Assembly (NCBI RefSeq): GCF_001753245.1
Contig: NZ_CP017415.1
Span: forward strand, 3,032,040-3,096,039
Reading direction: 5' to 3'
Length of the DNA stretch: 64,000 bases
Source: Acidihalobacter yilgarnensis
Lineage (GTDB): Bacteria > Pseudomonadota > Gammaproteobacteria > DSM-5130 > Acidihalobacteraceae
Both the position numbers and the translations under genes were made by a program. Positions 49,196 to 58,278 of the stretch are shown piece after piece; position 1 is the first letter of the stretch, and each line of letters opens with the position of its first letter. The notes below the pieces were generated by a model that was not told where the DNA came from, made no database searches, and saw only the letters and a list, made by a program, of their open reading frames with translations.

Positions 49196-50101
49196 TCAAC
49201 CGAAGATCGGCGCACCGAGGCTATGCGGCAACACGTCGTCGAGGTATACATCGATACCGACCAGGATACCGACATGATTGCCCGAGGCGCGAGTCGCCGG
49301 GATCTGCGCCTCGATGCCCAGCTGATAATACTTGCCGACCCAGATCACGCCCGGATTTACCGAGCCGGTGGCATCGAGATTACCGCTGTTCTGGCACACC
49401 GAGTAGTTGCCTGCGCAACGCGACATGGTGTACTCCACGATGGGCACCATGTTGTTGAACGGCGCCTTCAGGCCCGCGTATTTCACAAAGCTCTGCAGGT
49501 ACGGAATGCTGTACTGCAACGACACGCCGACGTTGAGCATGCGCGGCTGGGTCGCATCGGAAGGCATGTCCATCGAGATCGCGCCCGAGACCGCCAGCGG
49601 GCGCAAATAGCGCATCGACCAGGGCAAATCACCCATGCCCTTGCCGAAGGCGAATTCGGGGGAAACCGTCGAATAATTGCTATCCATCCCACCACTGCCG
49701 CTATTGGCCAGGGTATCGCTCAAGGCCAACATGCCTATCGCCTCATGCGGACCGTTGACGAACAACTGGTAAGCAGCCCCGACGGTAATGTTGTCCCAAC
49801 CGCTCTGATTCGGCGTGCCGGGCTGACTGATCCAGTTGTAGTCCGAGGCCACACTCAGGCCAAAGCGCTTGGTGATCGTCTTGGAATATGCCAAACCCAG
49901 GTTCTTGGTGGTCACACCGTCGGCCTTGGTTTGGCTGTAATTGGTGGAAAATTCGTTGGCAACCCCCGGGTCGTCGAAGCTCATGGTCGCCGGAAACACG
50001 CGCATGCCAGCCACCGCGTGTGCCCATGACGCCACAGGCGCGGCCAATGCCGCCGACACCACGATACCGACGCCCAAGCGCTTGAGTTTATTCTGTCGCA
50101 T
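49196..50101 (-). CDS. Copper-operon outer-membrane protein (transporter/Phenol_MetA_deg-like barrel)
   Basis: The 301-residue product has a signal peptide (about 1-28, ending ASWAHA) and beta-barrel-like strands with alternating residues, e.g. SLQYSIPYLQSFVKYAG and VGKYYQLGIEAQIPATRA. The start is ATG 50101 with AGGAGAGGG upstream. I recognise it only as an outer-membrane transporter-like barrel; a copper role is inferred from being first in an operon with copC-copD. The mature N-terminus begins HAVAGM, like CopC. A RegA-type palindrome lies 69-93 bases upstream. Confidence 0.8.
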   Translation of the reverse strand: MRQNKLKRLGVGIVVSAALAAPVASWAHAVAGMRVFPATMSFDDPGVANEFSTNYSQTKADGVTTKNLGLAYSKTITKRFGLSVASDYNWISQPGTPNQSGWDNITVGAAYQLFVNGPHEAIGMLALSDTLANSGSGGMDSNYSTVSPEFAFGKGMGDLPWSMRYLRPLAVSGAISMDMPSDATQPRMLNVGVSLQYSIPYLQSFVKYAGLKAPFNNMVPIVEYTMSRCAGNYSVCQNSGNLDATGSVNPGVIWVGKYYQLGIEAQIPATRASGNHVGILVGIDVYLDDVLPHSLGAPIFG

Positions 50102-50169
50102 CCTGACCCTCTCCTGAAAATATAATGGTTTCTGATAAGGGTGGATTATCATCACAAAAACAATCTTCT

Positions 50170-50194
50170 GTCCTGCGACACATCGTCGCAGGAC
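50170..50194. promoter_or_regulatory. 25-bp palindrome, RegA/PrrA-type operator candidate
   Basis: GTCCTGCGAC-ACATC-GTCGCAGGAC has perfect 10-base arms. It contains the half-sites GCGAC and GTCGC, which match the published RegA/PrrA/ActR half-sites as I remember them. It is located between the copper operon start (50101) and regB start (50325). The core CTGCGAC-N5-GTCGCAG recurs at 61423-61441. Confidence 0.65.
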
Positions 50195-50324
50195 ACTCGC
50201 GTTGTCATAAACCAGATGATTTGCGGTAGAAAATGGAACTATCATCGCCCTTCACGGCTCGAAACAGCCAAGCATAAATCCCGGCATCAGCGCTTCAGAT
50301 CGGGAAAGCCATCAGGGGAAAAGC

Positions 50325-51614
50325 ATGAACGCTGAAGCCAGCGTAGACGCGCGCAGCCCGGGACGCCCCGGCAAGGTCAACCTCCAGCGCCTGTACGTGA
50401 TGCGCAATCTCGCCGTCGCGGCTCAGTTGGGCGCGATCATTGTCGCGCGCGAAATCTACCGCATTCACCTCCCCCTCGACCCACTGTTGCAGATCATCGG
50501 TGGCCTGGCCGTCATCAACGTGCTGACCTGGCTGCGGCTGCAAAGCGCCCGTGACTGCGGCGAGCGCGAGTTCCTGTTCCAGTTGCTGCTGGATATCGGC
50601 GCGCTCACTGGTGTGTTGTATTTCACAGGCGGTGCGACCAACCCCTTCGTCGGGCTCTTCCTGCTACCGCTGACCATCGCAGCCACCGTGCTGCGGCCCT
50701 ATTACACCTGGCTGCTTGCCGGCATCACCGTGGTCGCCTACAGCTGGTTGATGACGCATTTCGTGCCCATGCCACCCTCCCTCGGCGATGTGGCTACCGG
50801 CTTCGACCCCATGGTGACCGGCATGTGGTTGCGCTTCGTGATCAATTCCGCGCTGATCGCGTACTTCGTGGTCGGCATGGCCGAGACCCTGCGCCAACGC
50901 GAGCGCACCCTGGCGCTGGCGCGCGAGGAGACCCTGCGCAACGAGCGCCTGGTCGCACTGGGCATGCTCTCAGCCGGCGCCGCACATGAACTCGGTACGC
51001 CACTGGCCACCCTGGCCACGCTGACCGGCGAACTACGTCGACGCTATCGGGGGCCTGAATACGAAGAACTGCAGGAAAGCCTTGGACTAATGCGTGGGCA
51101 AATCGACCGCTGCAAGGAGGCACTCGGCGAAATATCCGCGTCGGCCGGCGGCCAGCAGGCCCAGGCCGGGCACGTCGTGCCCGTTCGCGGCTACCTACTC
51201 GACACCCTGGAGCAATGGACCCGCATGCGCCCCGGCGTGGCGGTCACGCCGCGTCTCGACGGCCCGGAATCCCTGCCCAGAATCCTCACTGAACGCACCC
51301 TGTCGCAAGCCATTATCACCATGCTCAACAATGCTGCGGACGCTTCACCGCAGGCAGTCGAGCTGAATGCGGAATGGGACAGCGAACACCTGATACTGGA
51401 GGTCTGCGACCGTGGCGCGGGATTGGCGCCGGCGGCCTCCGCCACGGTCGGACAGTCGCCCTTCTCCACCAAGGAGCAGGGCTTGGGTCTCGGCCTCTAC
51501 CTGGCCCACGCCGCCATCAAGCGTGTCGGCGGCCAGGTCTCCTTGCTCGACCGTCCGGGTGGCGGCACCTGCGCCCGGGTCGAGCTGCCACTCAACCGAC
51601 TCTCAGCGACCTGA
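50325..51614 (+). CDS. regB: Redox-sensing histidine kinase RegB (PrrB/ActS family)
   Basis: The 429-residue protein has six N-terminal helices (about 25-190) with the family's quinone-site heptapeptide GGATNPF (102-108). The H-box is GAAHELGTPLATLATL (phosphorylated His221), the redox-active cysteine is MRGQIDRCKEAL (Cys263, equal to RegB Cys265), and the HATPase domain has LNNAADASP and GLGLGLYLAHA. RegB responds to ubiquinone redox state and respiration. AGGGGAAAAGC precedes the ATG, and regA follows after 4 bases. Confidence 0.95.
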   Translation: MNAEASVDARSPGRPGKVNLQRLYVMRNLAVAAQLGAIIVAREIYRIHLPLDPLLQIIGGLAVINVLTWLRLQSARDCGEREFLFQLLLDIGALTGVLYFTGGATNPFVGLFLLPLTIAATVLRPYYTWLLAGITVVAYSWLMTHFVPMPPSLGDVATGFDPMVTGMWLRFVINSALIAYFVVGMAETLRQRERTLALAREETLRNERLVALGMLSAGAAHELGTPLATLATLTGELRRRYRGPEYEELQESLGLMRGQIDRCKEALGEISASAGGQQAQAGHVVPVRGYLLDTLEQWTRMRPGVAVTPRLDGPESLPRILTERTLSQAIITMLNNAADASPQAVELNAEWDSEHLILEVCDRGAGLAPAASATVGQSPFSTKEQGLGLGLYLAHAAIKRVGGQVSLLDRPGGGTCARVELPLNRLSAT

Positions 51615-51618
51615 AACC

Positions 51619-52182
51619 ATGAACCACACCGCCTTGAAAACACGCAATGATCCTCACCCGTCACTGCTGCTGGCCGAGGATGACGAAATTTTTCGTCATG
51701 TGCTCTCTCGGGCACTCGCCGAGCGGGGCTACGACGTGATCGCTGCCCGCGATCTGGCCGACGCCGAACGCCTCGCGGAGGATCACCGACCTTCCTATGC
51801 CGTGGTAGACCTGCGCCTGGGCGACGATTCCGGCCTTGAGCTGATCGACCGCCTGACCCGCATCTCGCCCGGCATCCGGGCCGTCATTCTCACCGGCTAT
51901 GCGAGCATCGCCACCGCCGTCGAGGCCATCAAGCTCGGCGCCACGTACTACCTGACCAAGCCGGTCGATGCTGACGAAGTCGTCGCCGCCTTGCATCGAG
52001 ATGAAGGCAACCCCGGCATCAGCCCGGCCGAACGGCCCTGCTCAGTCAAACGCCTGGAATGGGAACACATCCAGCAAGTCCTGCAGCAGTGTCAGGGCAA
52101 CATCTCGGAGACTGCGCGCAAGCTGGGCATGCATCGTCGAACGCTGCAACGAAAGCTTCAGAAGCGCCCGGTACGTCACTAA
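51619..52182 (+). CDS. regA: Response regulator RegA (PrrA/ActR family)
   Basis: The 187-residue protein has a receiver domain (about 14-130, LLLAEDDEIFRHVLSRALAE, phospho-acceptor Asp64 in AVVDLRLGDDSGLELI, Lys in YYLTKPVDADE). A Fis-type helix-turn-helix tail reads QCQGNISETARKLGMHRRTL then QRKLQKR, almost the family consensus. RegA controls respiration, nitrogen and carbon genes in other bacteria. It overlaps the convergent SLOG gene by 4 bases. Confidence 0.96.
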   Translation: MNHTALKTRNDPHPSLLLAEDDEIFRHVLSRALAERGYDVIAARDLADAERLAEDHRPSYAVVDLRLGDDSGLELIDRLTRISPGIRAVILTGYASIATAVEAIKLGATYYLTKPVDADEVVAALHRDEGNPGISPAERPCSVKRLEWEHIQQVLQQCQGNISETARKLGMHRRTLQRKLQKRPVRH

Positions 52183-52553
52183 ACCCCGCCGACCGCCCCA
52201 GCCGGCCGCCGCAGGTCTAGCACCGGCAGGCCCAAGGTGCGGGCGCGCTCCACCAGATCCGGCGTGCCTCTGCCGCCCGGAAAGGCCACCACGAAATCCG
52301 GGCAACCCTGCTCGAACATGCGCCGATGGCTGGCCGGGCCGGCCGCAAACCCCTGCCCGCGCCAATCCGCTGCGAATACCTCGGTGGGAATGCCCTGCTG
52401 CTTGGCCCAGGCCTCGGCCAGATGATCGGTTTCACTGTGCCCGCCATGAATGACGCAACCGATGGACCAGCGCTCATGCACGGTGTAAAGGGCATGATAG
52501 ATCCGGGAATGTGCATTGTCGGAAGCCCCGCCGGCCACCAGCACACGCCTCAC
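52179..52553 (-). CDS. SLOG-fold DUF2493 protein
   Basis: The 124-residue protein begins VRRVLVAGGASDNAHSRIYH at GTG 52553, which overlaps the Sel1 stop as GTGA and has AGAGGTG upstream. The features GCVIHGGHSETDHLAEAWAK, EVFAADW and FVVAFPGGRGTPDLVERA are those of the SLOG (YAcAr/DUF2493) family of nucleotide-sensing domains. Such proteins are often in conflict or stress systems; here it closes a redox operon. Confidence 0.8.
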   Translation of the reverse strand: MRRVLVAGGASDNAHSRIYHALYTVHERWSIGCVIHGGHSETDHLAEAWAKQQGIPTEVFAADWRGQGFAAGPASHRRMFEQGCPDFVVAFPGGRGTPDLVERARTLGLPVLDLRRPAGAVGGV

Positions 52554-53131
52554 GGCCGCACCTCTCGCGCCGTCAGCCAAGCGCGGGCGGCATCCTTTGC
52601 GCGGGCCGTGGCGCTTGGACCGATCTCAGCCGCCAACGCACCCAAAACCGACCGCCACTGCGGCGAGCGGCGCGCCGCCAGCCAATACCAACGATATGCC
52701 TGCGTCCGATCCTGGCGCACCCCCTGGCCAAGGTAATAGGCATTGCCCAATTCCGCCAAGGCATGGGCGCTGCCCAGCTGTGCCGCGCGCCGATACCAGA
52801 CCACCGCCTGCGCAGGGTTCTCCGGCACACCCCGACCGAAGCGATAGAGATATCCCAGATTGAGCGCCGCCGTGCGATTACCGGACGTCGCCGCACGCAG
52901 ATAGTCGCTGCGCGCGCGCAGTGGATCGCCGGCACTTTCCCAGTAGGCACCCAGCCAGTTCATCGCCACCGCATCGCCCGCGTGGGCAGCCACGTCGAGC
53001 CGGAGATAAGCCTTGACGTCATGCCCCAGCGCCATCACCGCCAATCGATGCCCCTGTGTCGGACTCATGTCCGCCCAGGCAGCCAACGGCAACAGCGCCA
53101 TCAGACCAATCGCCACCCGCCATCTCGCCAT
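52550..53131 (-). CDS. Sel1-repeat protein with signal peptide
   Basis: The product of about 193 residues has a signal peptide (about 1-20, ending AAWA) and four or five Sel1-like TPR units, e.g. AALNLGYLYRFGRGVPENPA and ALAELGNAYYLGQGVRQDRT. It is probably a periplasmic protein-protein scaffold. ATG 53131 is spaced properly from AGGA; ATG 53140 overlaps the b561 stop and is possible. Operon neighbours are cytochrome b561 upstream and the SLOG gene downstream. Confidence 0.82.
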   Translation of the reverse strand: MARWRVAIGLMALLPLAAWADMSPTQGHRLAVMALGHDVKAYLRLDVAAHAGDAVAMNWLGAYWESAGDPLRARSDYLRAATSGNRTAALNLGYLYRFGRGVPENPAQAVVWYRRAAQLGSAHALAELGNAYYLGQGVRQDRTQAYRWYWLAARRSPQWRSVLGALAAEIGPSATARAKDAARAWLTAREVRP

Positions 53132-53136
53132 CCCGA

Positions 53137-53730
53137 TCATTCCTGACGCACTCGTCGTGGCCAGAACATCGACGACACCACCGGTTGGCGCGACAGCTGG
53201 TGTATCAACACGATGCCGACATGCCCCAGCCAGTAGGCCCAGGCAAGATAGGAAATGAGGTTATGCATCTCGGAAACTGCCGTGAACATCGCGGCCCCGT
53301 GCATGCCCTTGAAGGAAGGCCTGAGCAGCAGATTGAGCACCCCGGTCAAACCCATCCCCGTCATGATCAGAAAGCCGAGGCCGTGGACATAACTCGGCAG
53401 TCCCACGCGCGGACCCGATTCTGGCAGTTGCCCGCGCAACAGGCCGCGCAGGTCGGCCAGCACCGCGCGCCGACCGCTCGGATACCACGGGAACAGCTGG
53501 TTCAGATACCACCCCTGGCGATAACGCACGATCCACACCCAGTGCGCCGTGACCAGGCAAGCGGCGGTAACTCCGATGATCTGATGCATCAAAAACACAT
53601 CAGCGGTCTGCGGAGTGGACATGTCGAGGCTACTAAACAGCTGGAAGGTAATCGTCAGGGCCATCCCCAGGTGCAACCAGCGGATCGCCGGGTCCCAGGA
53701 GCGGCCAGGAGCGGGCGCACGCATCGTCAT
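53137..53730 (-). CDS. Cytochrome b561-type di-heme membrane protein
   Basis: The 197-residue protein has four helices with histidines for two b hemes: AIRWLHLGMALTITFQLF, FLMHQIIGVTAACLVTAHWV, SYVHGLGFLIMTGMGLTGVL and MHNLISYLAWAYWLGHVGIV. It resembles the prokaryotic b561/Ni-Fe hydrogenase b-subunit fold, which moves electrons between quinones and periplasmic carriers. ATG 53730 has GGAGGC 8 bases upstream. The stop overlaps the possible Sel1 start. Confidence 0.88.
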   Translation of the reverse strand: MTMRAPAPGRSWDPAIRWLHLGMALTITFQLFSSLDMSTPQTADVFLMHQIIGVTAACLVTAHWVWIVRYRQGWYLNQLFPWYPSGRRAVLADLRGLLRGQLPESGPRVGLPSYVHGLGFLIMTGMGLTGVLNLLLRPSFKGMHGAAMFTAVSEMHNLISYLAWAYWLGHVGIVLIHQLSRQPVVSSMFWPRRVRQE

Positions 53731-53969
53731 GATATCGCCTCCGGTGGCTCGATCTCGCCACGCACCCGACACGGATGCGCGGTTCCACACGAATGCAATG
53801 CACAGCCCGCGCCAATCCCCCACCAGGTGCCACCCAGGCCGGCACGCGGGCCGCTGCGCCTTGCCCGATGCGCGTTAACGCCCGTAGCGGGACAGGCCGC
53901 TACGTCAACGACCGTGCGCGAAGCTGCATCAAGCTGAGTCTTGCATGAAGCAAAACGAGTCTGCCGACG

Positions 53970-54335
53970 TCAGTCCACCAAATGGAGAATCAGCTTGGCC
54001 AGTACGGGGGCTTGTGCGGCGCTGGCCATACCCGGGGGCATGGGCGGATACCCGGACCATAAACCGGTACTGCCGTTGGCAATGGCCTTGCTCACATCTG
54101 CTTCGGCATTCGATTTGCCGTGGTAGCGCAATGCCACGTCCGCCCAGGCGGGGCCGATCACGCGATGATCGACCGCGTGGCAACTCATGCAGGCAAGACC
54201 ATTGGACTGAACGTACGCAAGCAACTTGGTGGCGTCGGCCTGATTGACCTTTGGCGATGCGAGCACCGGGGCCGACAGACCCGCAAGTATCAAAGCAAGA
54301 CCGGCGAGACGTAATGACTGTGCGGTTTTTTTCAT
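53970..54335 (-). CDS. Class I c-type cytochrome
   Basis: The 121-residue protein has a signal peptide ending VLA and one heme site CMSCH (Cys49, Cys52, His53). The axial Met is likely in PPMPPGMAS, near residue 100. The mature length of about 95 fits cytochrome c-551/552-type electron carriers. The 239-base gap between it and the b561 start (53731-53969) holds no gene I can support. Confidence 0.93.
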   Translation of the reverse strand: MKKTAQSLRLAGLALILAGLSAPVLASPKVNQADATKLLAYVQSNGLACMSCHAVDHRVIGPAWADVALRYHGKSNAEADVSKAIANGSTGLWSGYPPMPPGMASAAQAPVLAKLILHLVD

Positions 54336-54582
54336 AGATGGACACTCCCTTTGTGCAATAGCCCACCGTGTTGGGTGGGACGACCATCACTCTAGCCCCA
54401 GCTCACCATGCCCCCCTTGACCCGGATCACGAAATGCGCGGATCGGCCAAACAAGCACTTTGCCGCATCTTTGGATACACTTCCAATTAAATTTGGCGAT
54501 AAGCATCCCTATTCGCGAGTTGGGCCGCGCAAACCGCCATACAGCCCATACATCAGCACAAGTTCTTTAACTGGCCCCCCCC

Positions 54583-57153
54583 ATGACTTACATACATACC
54601 GCCTACAACATGCCGCTGGTCGTTCTGTCCTTCGTGGTCGCCACGATGGCCTCGTTCACCGCACTGGAACTTGCCCGCCGCGTGACCAATCAAGAAGCGG
54701 GCAGGCGTGCGGATATCTGGCTGGTCACCGGCGCCGTGGTCATGGGGCTTGGCATCTGGTCGATGCACTTCATCGGCATGCTGGCCTATGAAACCGGTAT
54801 GCACATTCACTACAACATCCCGCTGACGGCGCTCTCGATGCTGGTCGCCATCGCGTCCTCGGGCTTCGCCCTGCATATTGCCACTCGCAGCCAACTCGGC
54901 ACCCTCCGGCTAGGCCTTAGCGGCCTGCTGATGGGCGCGGGCATTGCGGCCATGCATTACATCGGCATGGCGGCAATGATCATGCCGGCACGCCCGCATT
55001 ACGACCTGACGATCCTGGGCATCTCGATTCTGATCGCGGTGGTCGCCGCCACGGCGGCGCTGTGGATGACCTACCATCTCGCGCGCCGGGCAGGATTCGA
55101 CATCCCCCCGATGCGCCTGCGCCTAGCGGCCTCGCTGGCCATGGGCATCGCCATCTGCGGCATGCACTACACCGGTATGGCTGCGGTTGGATACACCCCG
55201 ATCAGCCCCCAGGCGCTTGGCACCATCAACCTCGCTACCGACGGCAACGACCTCGGGCGCTTCTGGATCGCGGTAGCCCTCGGCGGCGTGACCGTCATCC
55301 TGCTGGCGGCCACTTTGCTGATCGTGCTGATCGAAACGCGCCTGGCCGACCGCGAACACATCGAGCGCGTGCTCAAGCACCGTATCGCAGATACCTCCCG
55401 CGCCCTGCATCACGAACAGATTCGCGGGCAAGTAACGCTCGACGCCATTGCCGACGGCGTGATCACCACCGACCTTGATGGTCACGTGATCCACCTCAAC
55501 CCGATGGCCGAAAAAATGACCGGCTGGCTCACCGAGGCCGCGCTGAACCAGCCCGTGGCGAACATTCTGGCCATTCTCCACGAAACCACCCGCCGGCCAG
55601 TCACGTTGCCCATGGACGCGGTATTCGAGGAGCACCGTACCTCGCGACTGCCCTCGGTCAACCTGATCAACGCGGACGACAACAACGAAATCGCCGTAGA
55701 CCTGATGGCCTCCCCCATCCGCGACGACGACGGCAGCCTGATCGGCGCGGTCATCGTCTTCCGCGACATCAGCCAGCGCCAGGAACTGACGCGCAAACTC
55801 AACTATCAGGCCCGTCATGACGCACTGACCGGACTGTACAACCGCACCGAGTTCGACGAACGCCTGCGCGAGGCCATCCATTCCTGCCAGGAAGACGAAC
55901 GCGAGCATGCACTGGTCTATTTCGACCTCGACCACTTCAAGCTGGTCAACGACACCAGCGGCCATATCGCCGGCGACGAATTGCTCAAACAGCTGAGTTT
56001 GCTGCTACGCAGCTGCTTCCGTGAGGCCGACGCCATCGCCCGACTCGGTGGCGACGAATTCGGCGTGATCATGCGCGACTGCCCGCCGGTGATGGCCAAA
56101 CGCCTTGCCGAAAAACTCCGTGAGACGGTCGAGCATTTCCGCTTTTCCTGGAAGGACCGCACCTTCAGCATCGGGATCAGCGCCGGGCTGGTCAGCATCA
56201 ACGCCTTCGGTGGCGACATCACGCGCCTGCTCAGCGCCGTGGATGCCGCCTGCTATCTCGCCAAGGACAACGGCCGCAACCGCATCGAGGTCTACGACGA
56301 GAAAGCCAGTCAACTGGCGCTCAGGGGTCAGGAAATGGAATGGGCCAATCGCATCCGCGAAGCCCTGGAACACGATCACTTCGTACTCTACTGCCAAAGT
56401 ATCAGTGCCTTGAACCCAGATGCCCAACCGGCCCACTGCGAGGTGCTGCTGCGTTACCGCGACGAACACGGCCATATCTCTCCGCCGATGAGCTTCATCC
56501 CCACCGCGGAACGCTATTTCCTGATGCCCTCGATCGATCGCTGGGTGATCCGCAATGTGCTCGATCTGCTCTCCCGCCAGCAAGCGCAACCCGGCAGCGA
56601 GGCGCACACCTACTCCATCAACCTCTCGGGACAGAGCCTCGGCGACGCCAGCCTCGCCGACTTCATCATCGAGCGCATCGAGGCCACCGGCGTGAACCCC
56701 GCCAGCCTGTGCTTCGAAATCACCGAGACCGCGGCGATCACCAACCTGAGCCATGCGCGGCTGTTCATCCATACCCTCAAGGCGCGAGGCGTGCGTTTTT
56801 CGCTCGACGATTTCGGCAGCGGCATGTCCTCCTTCGCCTACCTCAAGGACCTGCCGGTCGATTACATCAAGATCGACGGGTGCTTCATCCGCGACCTGCT
56901 CGACGACAATCTCGACCACGCCATCGTCACCTCGATCTGCGACATCGGCCGCGTACTCGGCATCAAGACCGTCGCCGAATATGTGGAAACGGAATCCGTC
57001 ATCGAGCGTTTGCGCGAGATCGGCATCGACTACGCGCAGGGGTTCTGGATCGGCAAACCCCAGCCGATCCCCGACGCACAGCCCGTGCCGCTGATCCTCG
57101 AAACCGCCACCGAAACCACGCTCGCGGTCAATACCCCAGGCCTGATCAGCTAG
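54583..57153 (+). CDS. MHYT-PAS-GGDEF-EAL cyclic-di-GMP signalling protein
   Basis: The 856-residue membrane protein starts with an MHYT sensor of seven helices carrying three MHYT-type motifs: SMHFIGML (61), AMHYIGMA (124) and GMHYTGMA (194). A PAS domain (about 275-400), a GGDEF domain with intact RLGGDEF (487-493) and an EAL domain follow. EAL-motif residues read CEVLLRY (Glu620-Val-Leu), and the FEITET, DDFGSG, KIDGCF and TVAEYVE motifs are kept, so phosphodiesterase activity is likely. The MHYT domain is proposed to bind copper and sense O2/NO/CO. The ATG follows an eight-C run with no Shine-Dalgarno. Confidence 0.93.
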   Translation: MTYIHTAYNMPLVVLSFVVATMASFTALELARRVTNQEAGRRADIWLVTGAVVMGLGIWSMHFIGMLAYETGMHIHYNIPLTALSMLVAIASSGFALHIATRSQLGTLRLGLSGLLMGAGIAAMHYIGMAAMIMPARPHYDLTILGISILIAVVAATAALWMTYHLARRAGFDIPPMRLRLAASLAMGIAICGMHYTGMAAVGYTPISPQALGTINLATDGNDLGRFWIAVALGGVTVILLAATLLIVLIETRLADREHIERVLKHRIADTSRALHHEQIRGQVTLDAIADGVITTDLDGHVIHLNPMAEKMTGWLTEAALNQPVANILAILHETTRRPVTLPMDAVFEEHRTSRLPSVNLINADDNNEIAVDLMASPIRDDDGSLIGAVIVFRDISQRQELTRKLNYQARHDALTGLYNRTEFDERLREAIHSCQEDEREHALVYFDLDHFKLVNDTSGHIAGDELLKQLSLLLRSCFREADAIARLGGDEFGVIMRDCPPVMAKRLAEKLRETVEHFRFSWKDRTFSIGISAGLVSINAFGGDITRLLSAVDAACYLAKDNGRNRIEVYDEKASQLALRGQEMEWANRIREALEHDHFVLYCQSISALNPDAQPAHCEVLLRYRDEHGHISPPMSFIPTAERYFLMPSIDRWVIRNVLDLLSRQQAQPGSEAHTYSINLSGQSLGDASLADFIIERIEATGVNPASLCFEITETAAITNLSHARLFIHTLKARGVRFSLDDFGSGMSSFAYLKDLPVDYIKIDGCFIRDLLDDNLDHAIVTSICDIGRVLGIKTVAEYVETESVIERLREIGIDYAQGFWIGKPQPIPDAQPVPLILETATETTLAVNTPGLIS

Positions 57154-57169
57154 CGAGTCGGCACTCCCG

Positions 57170-57460
57170 TTATCGCCTGCCAACGTACGCTGGTAGATGC
57201 CCATCAGATCCGCTTCCGCGATCACCTGCCCGCGCGCATCGCGGCGAGCAAGGTATCGCGCTCCGGCGGCACGGCGAACTCAAGCACCGCGCCCAGCGCG
57301 TACAACCGGAAGAAATAGCGATGCCGCCCAATCGGCGGGCAGGAACCACCGTAACTCGCGCGCCTCCATCTGCTGAGTCCATCGTGCGCACCGCACGGTG
57401 GCGACTGCAACCCTTCGCCAAGATGTCGCACCAGCGGCGGTAGGTCATACAGCACCCAGT
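57170..57460 (-). pseudogene. PEBP/YbhB-family gene remnant
   Basis: The minus strand encodes HWVLYDLPP, then RASYGGSCPPIGRHRYFFRL and YALGAVLEFAVPPERDTLLA, clear C-terminal half of a phosphatidylethanolamine-binding (YbhB/Raf-kinase-inhibitor) protein. The N-terminal half is missing past 57460. Near 57240 the frame shifts by two bases before VIAEADLMGIYQR, and the stop is lost. It is non-functional debris. Confidence 0.7.
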
Positions 57461-57988
57461 GGCGCGTTGATACGCTCTGTCGACCTCATTGGGGCACACA
57501 CCTCGAATGGTCTGCTCTCGCAGTTGCTCGTCGATATGCCCGCTGGATATCGGCTCTATCATCCCGACGGACCCGATCATGTACACACCTGGGCCAATCT
57601 GCCCGACGTCGCAAACGCGACCGGCCGGCTACTCGACCACGATAGCGCCTTGCCCATCTACGCGGTATTCGACTTTCCGGGATATCGACTCAGCTTCGCT
57701 GATTTGGCCGACACCGTACGCCGTGCCAGCGGCCGGCCGGTGAAACTCCGCCCCTTCGGCGTGCATACGACGCATCCGTTTGCGGGCTTCGCCCTGCATC
57801 TTCGCGCGTTGCGCCGTGCACATCCCAGTGACACAGCGACCCTGCCACCGCTCGACGGCGAGCCGCTACGCGTAACCCTCGGCGGTTCATTACCGTTCAC
57901 GCAGCTGCCTGCGGCCCTGATCGCGGCCGGTCTGATCGACAGCGTCGACCAGCGAGAACTGCATTGGTCCTACGTGGAGTCGCCATAA
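57461..57988 (+). pseudogene. NAD-dependent epimerase/SDR gene remnant (N-terminus missing)
   Basis: The plus strand encodes LIRSVDLIGAHTSNGLLSQL, then HVHTWANLPDVANATGRLLD, LPIYAVFDFPGYRLSFADLA and RASGRPVKLRPFGVH, which is the substrate-binding half of an atypical SDR. The first 150 or so residues with the TGxxGxxG motif are absent; the sequence before 57460 belongs to the reversed PEBP remnant. A join of two broken genes is the simplest reading. Confidence 0.65.
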
Positions 57989-58278
57989 CGTCGGCGCAGG
58001 TATTGATCCCATGCTTCGTGGACACACTGCGGGCGCCCGAGCCGGCCGCCATGTGCGCATCGAGGCATCGCCGAGCCACTGCTGACGGCGATGCCGCATG
58101 GATCGCCGGGGACGCCGTGTGGCCGGCACGCGGATATCGTAATGGCGCACGGTGCGTTCTCCCACAGACCGGCAGCCGCACGCGTTTCCTGTTAGGCTCC
58201 GCCAGCGAAAGCCGGCGCGACGAAATTGAACGACACGCGACCCGCCCGAGCGAACCACCCTCACTCAAGAGCTGCCCC

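Noticed and set aside
48485-50029. 514-residue plus-strand frame
   Set aside because: Antisense to copD, copC and the outer-membrane gene, which have clear homology and ribosome-binding sites.
56005-57225. 406-residue minus-strand frame
   Set aside because: Antisense to the GGDEF-EAL domain; only its first 13 or so residues match a real family (the PEBP remnant).
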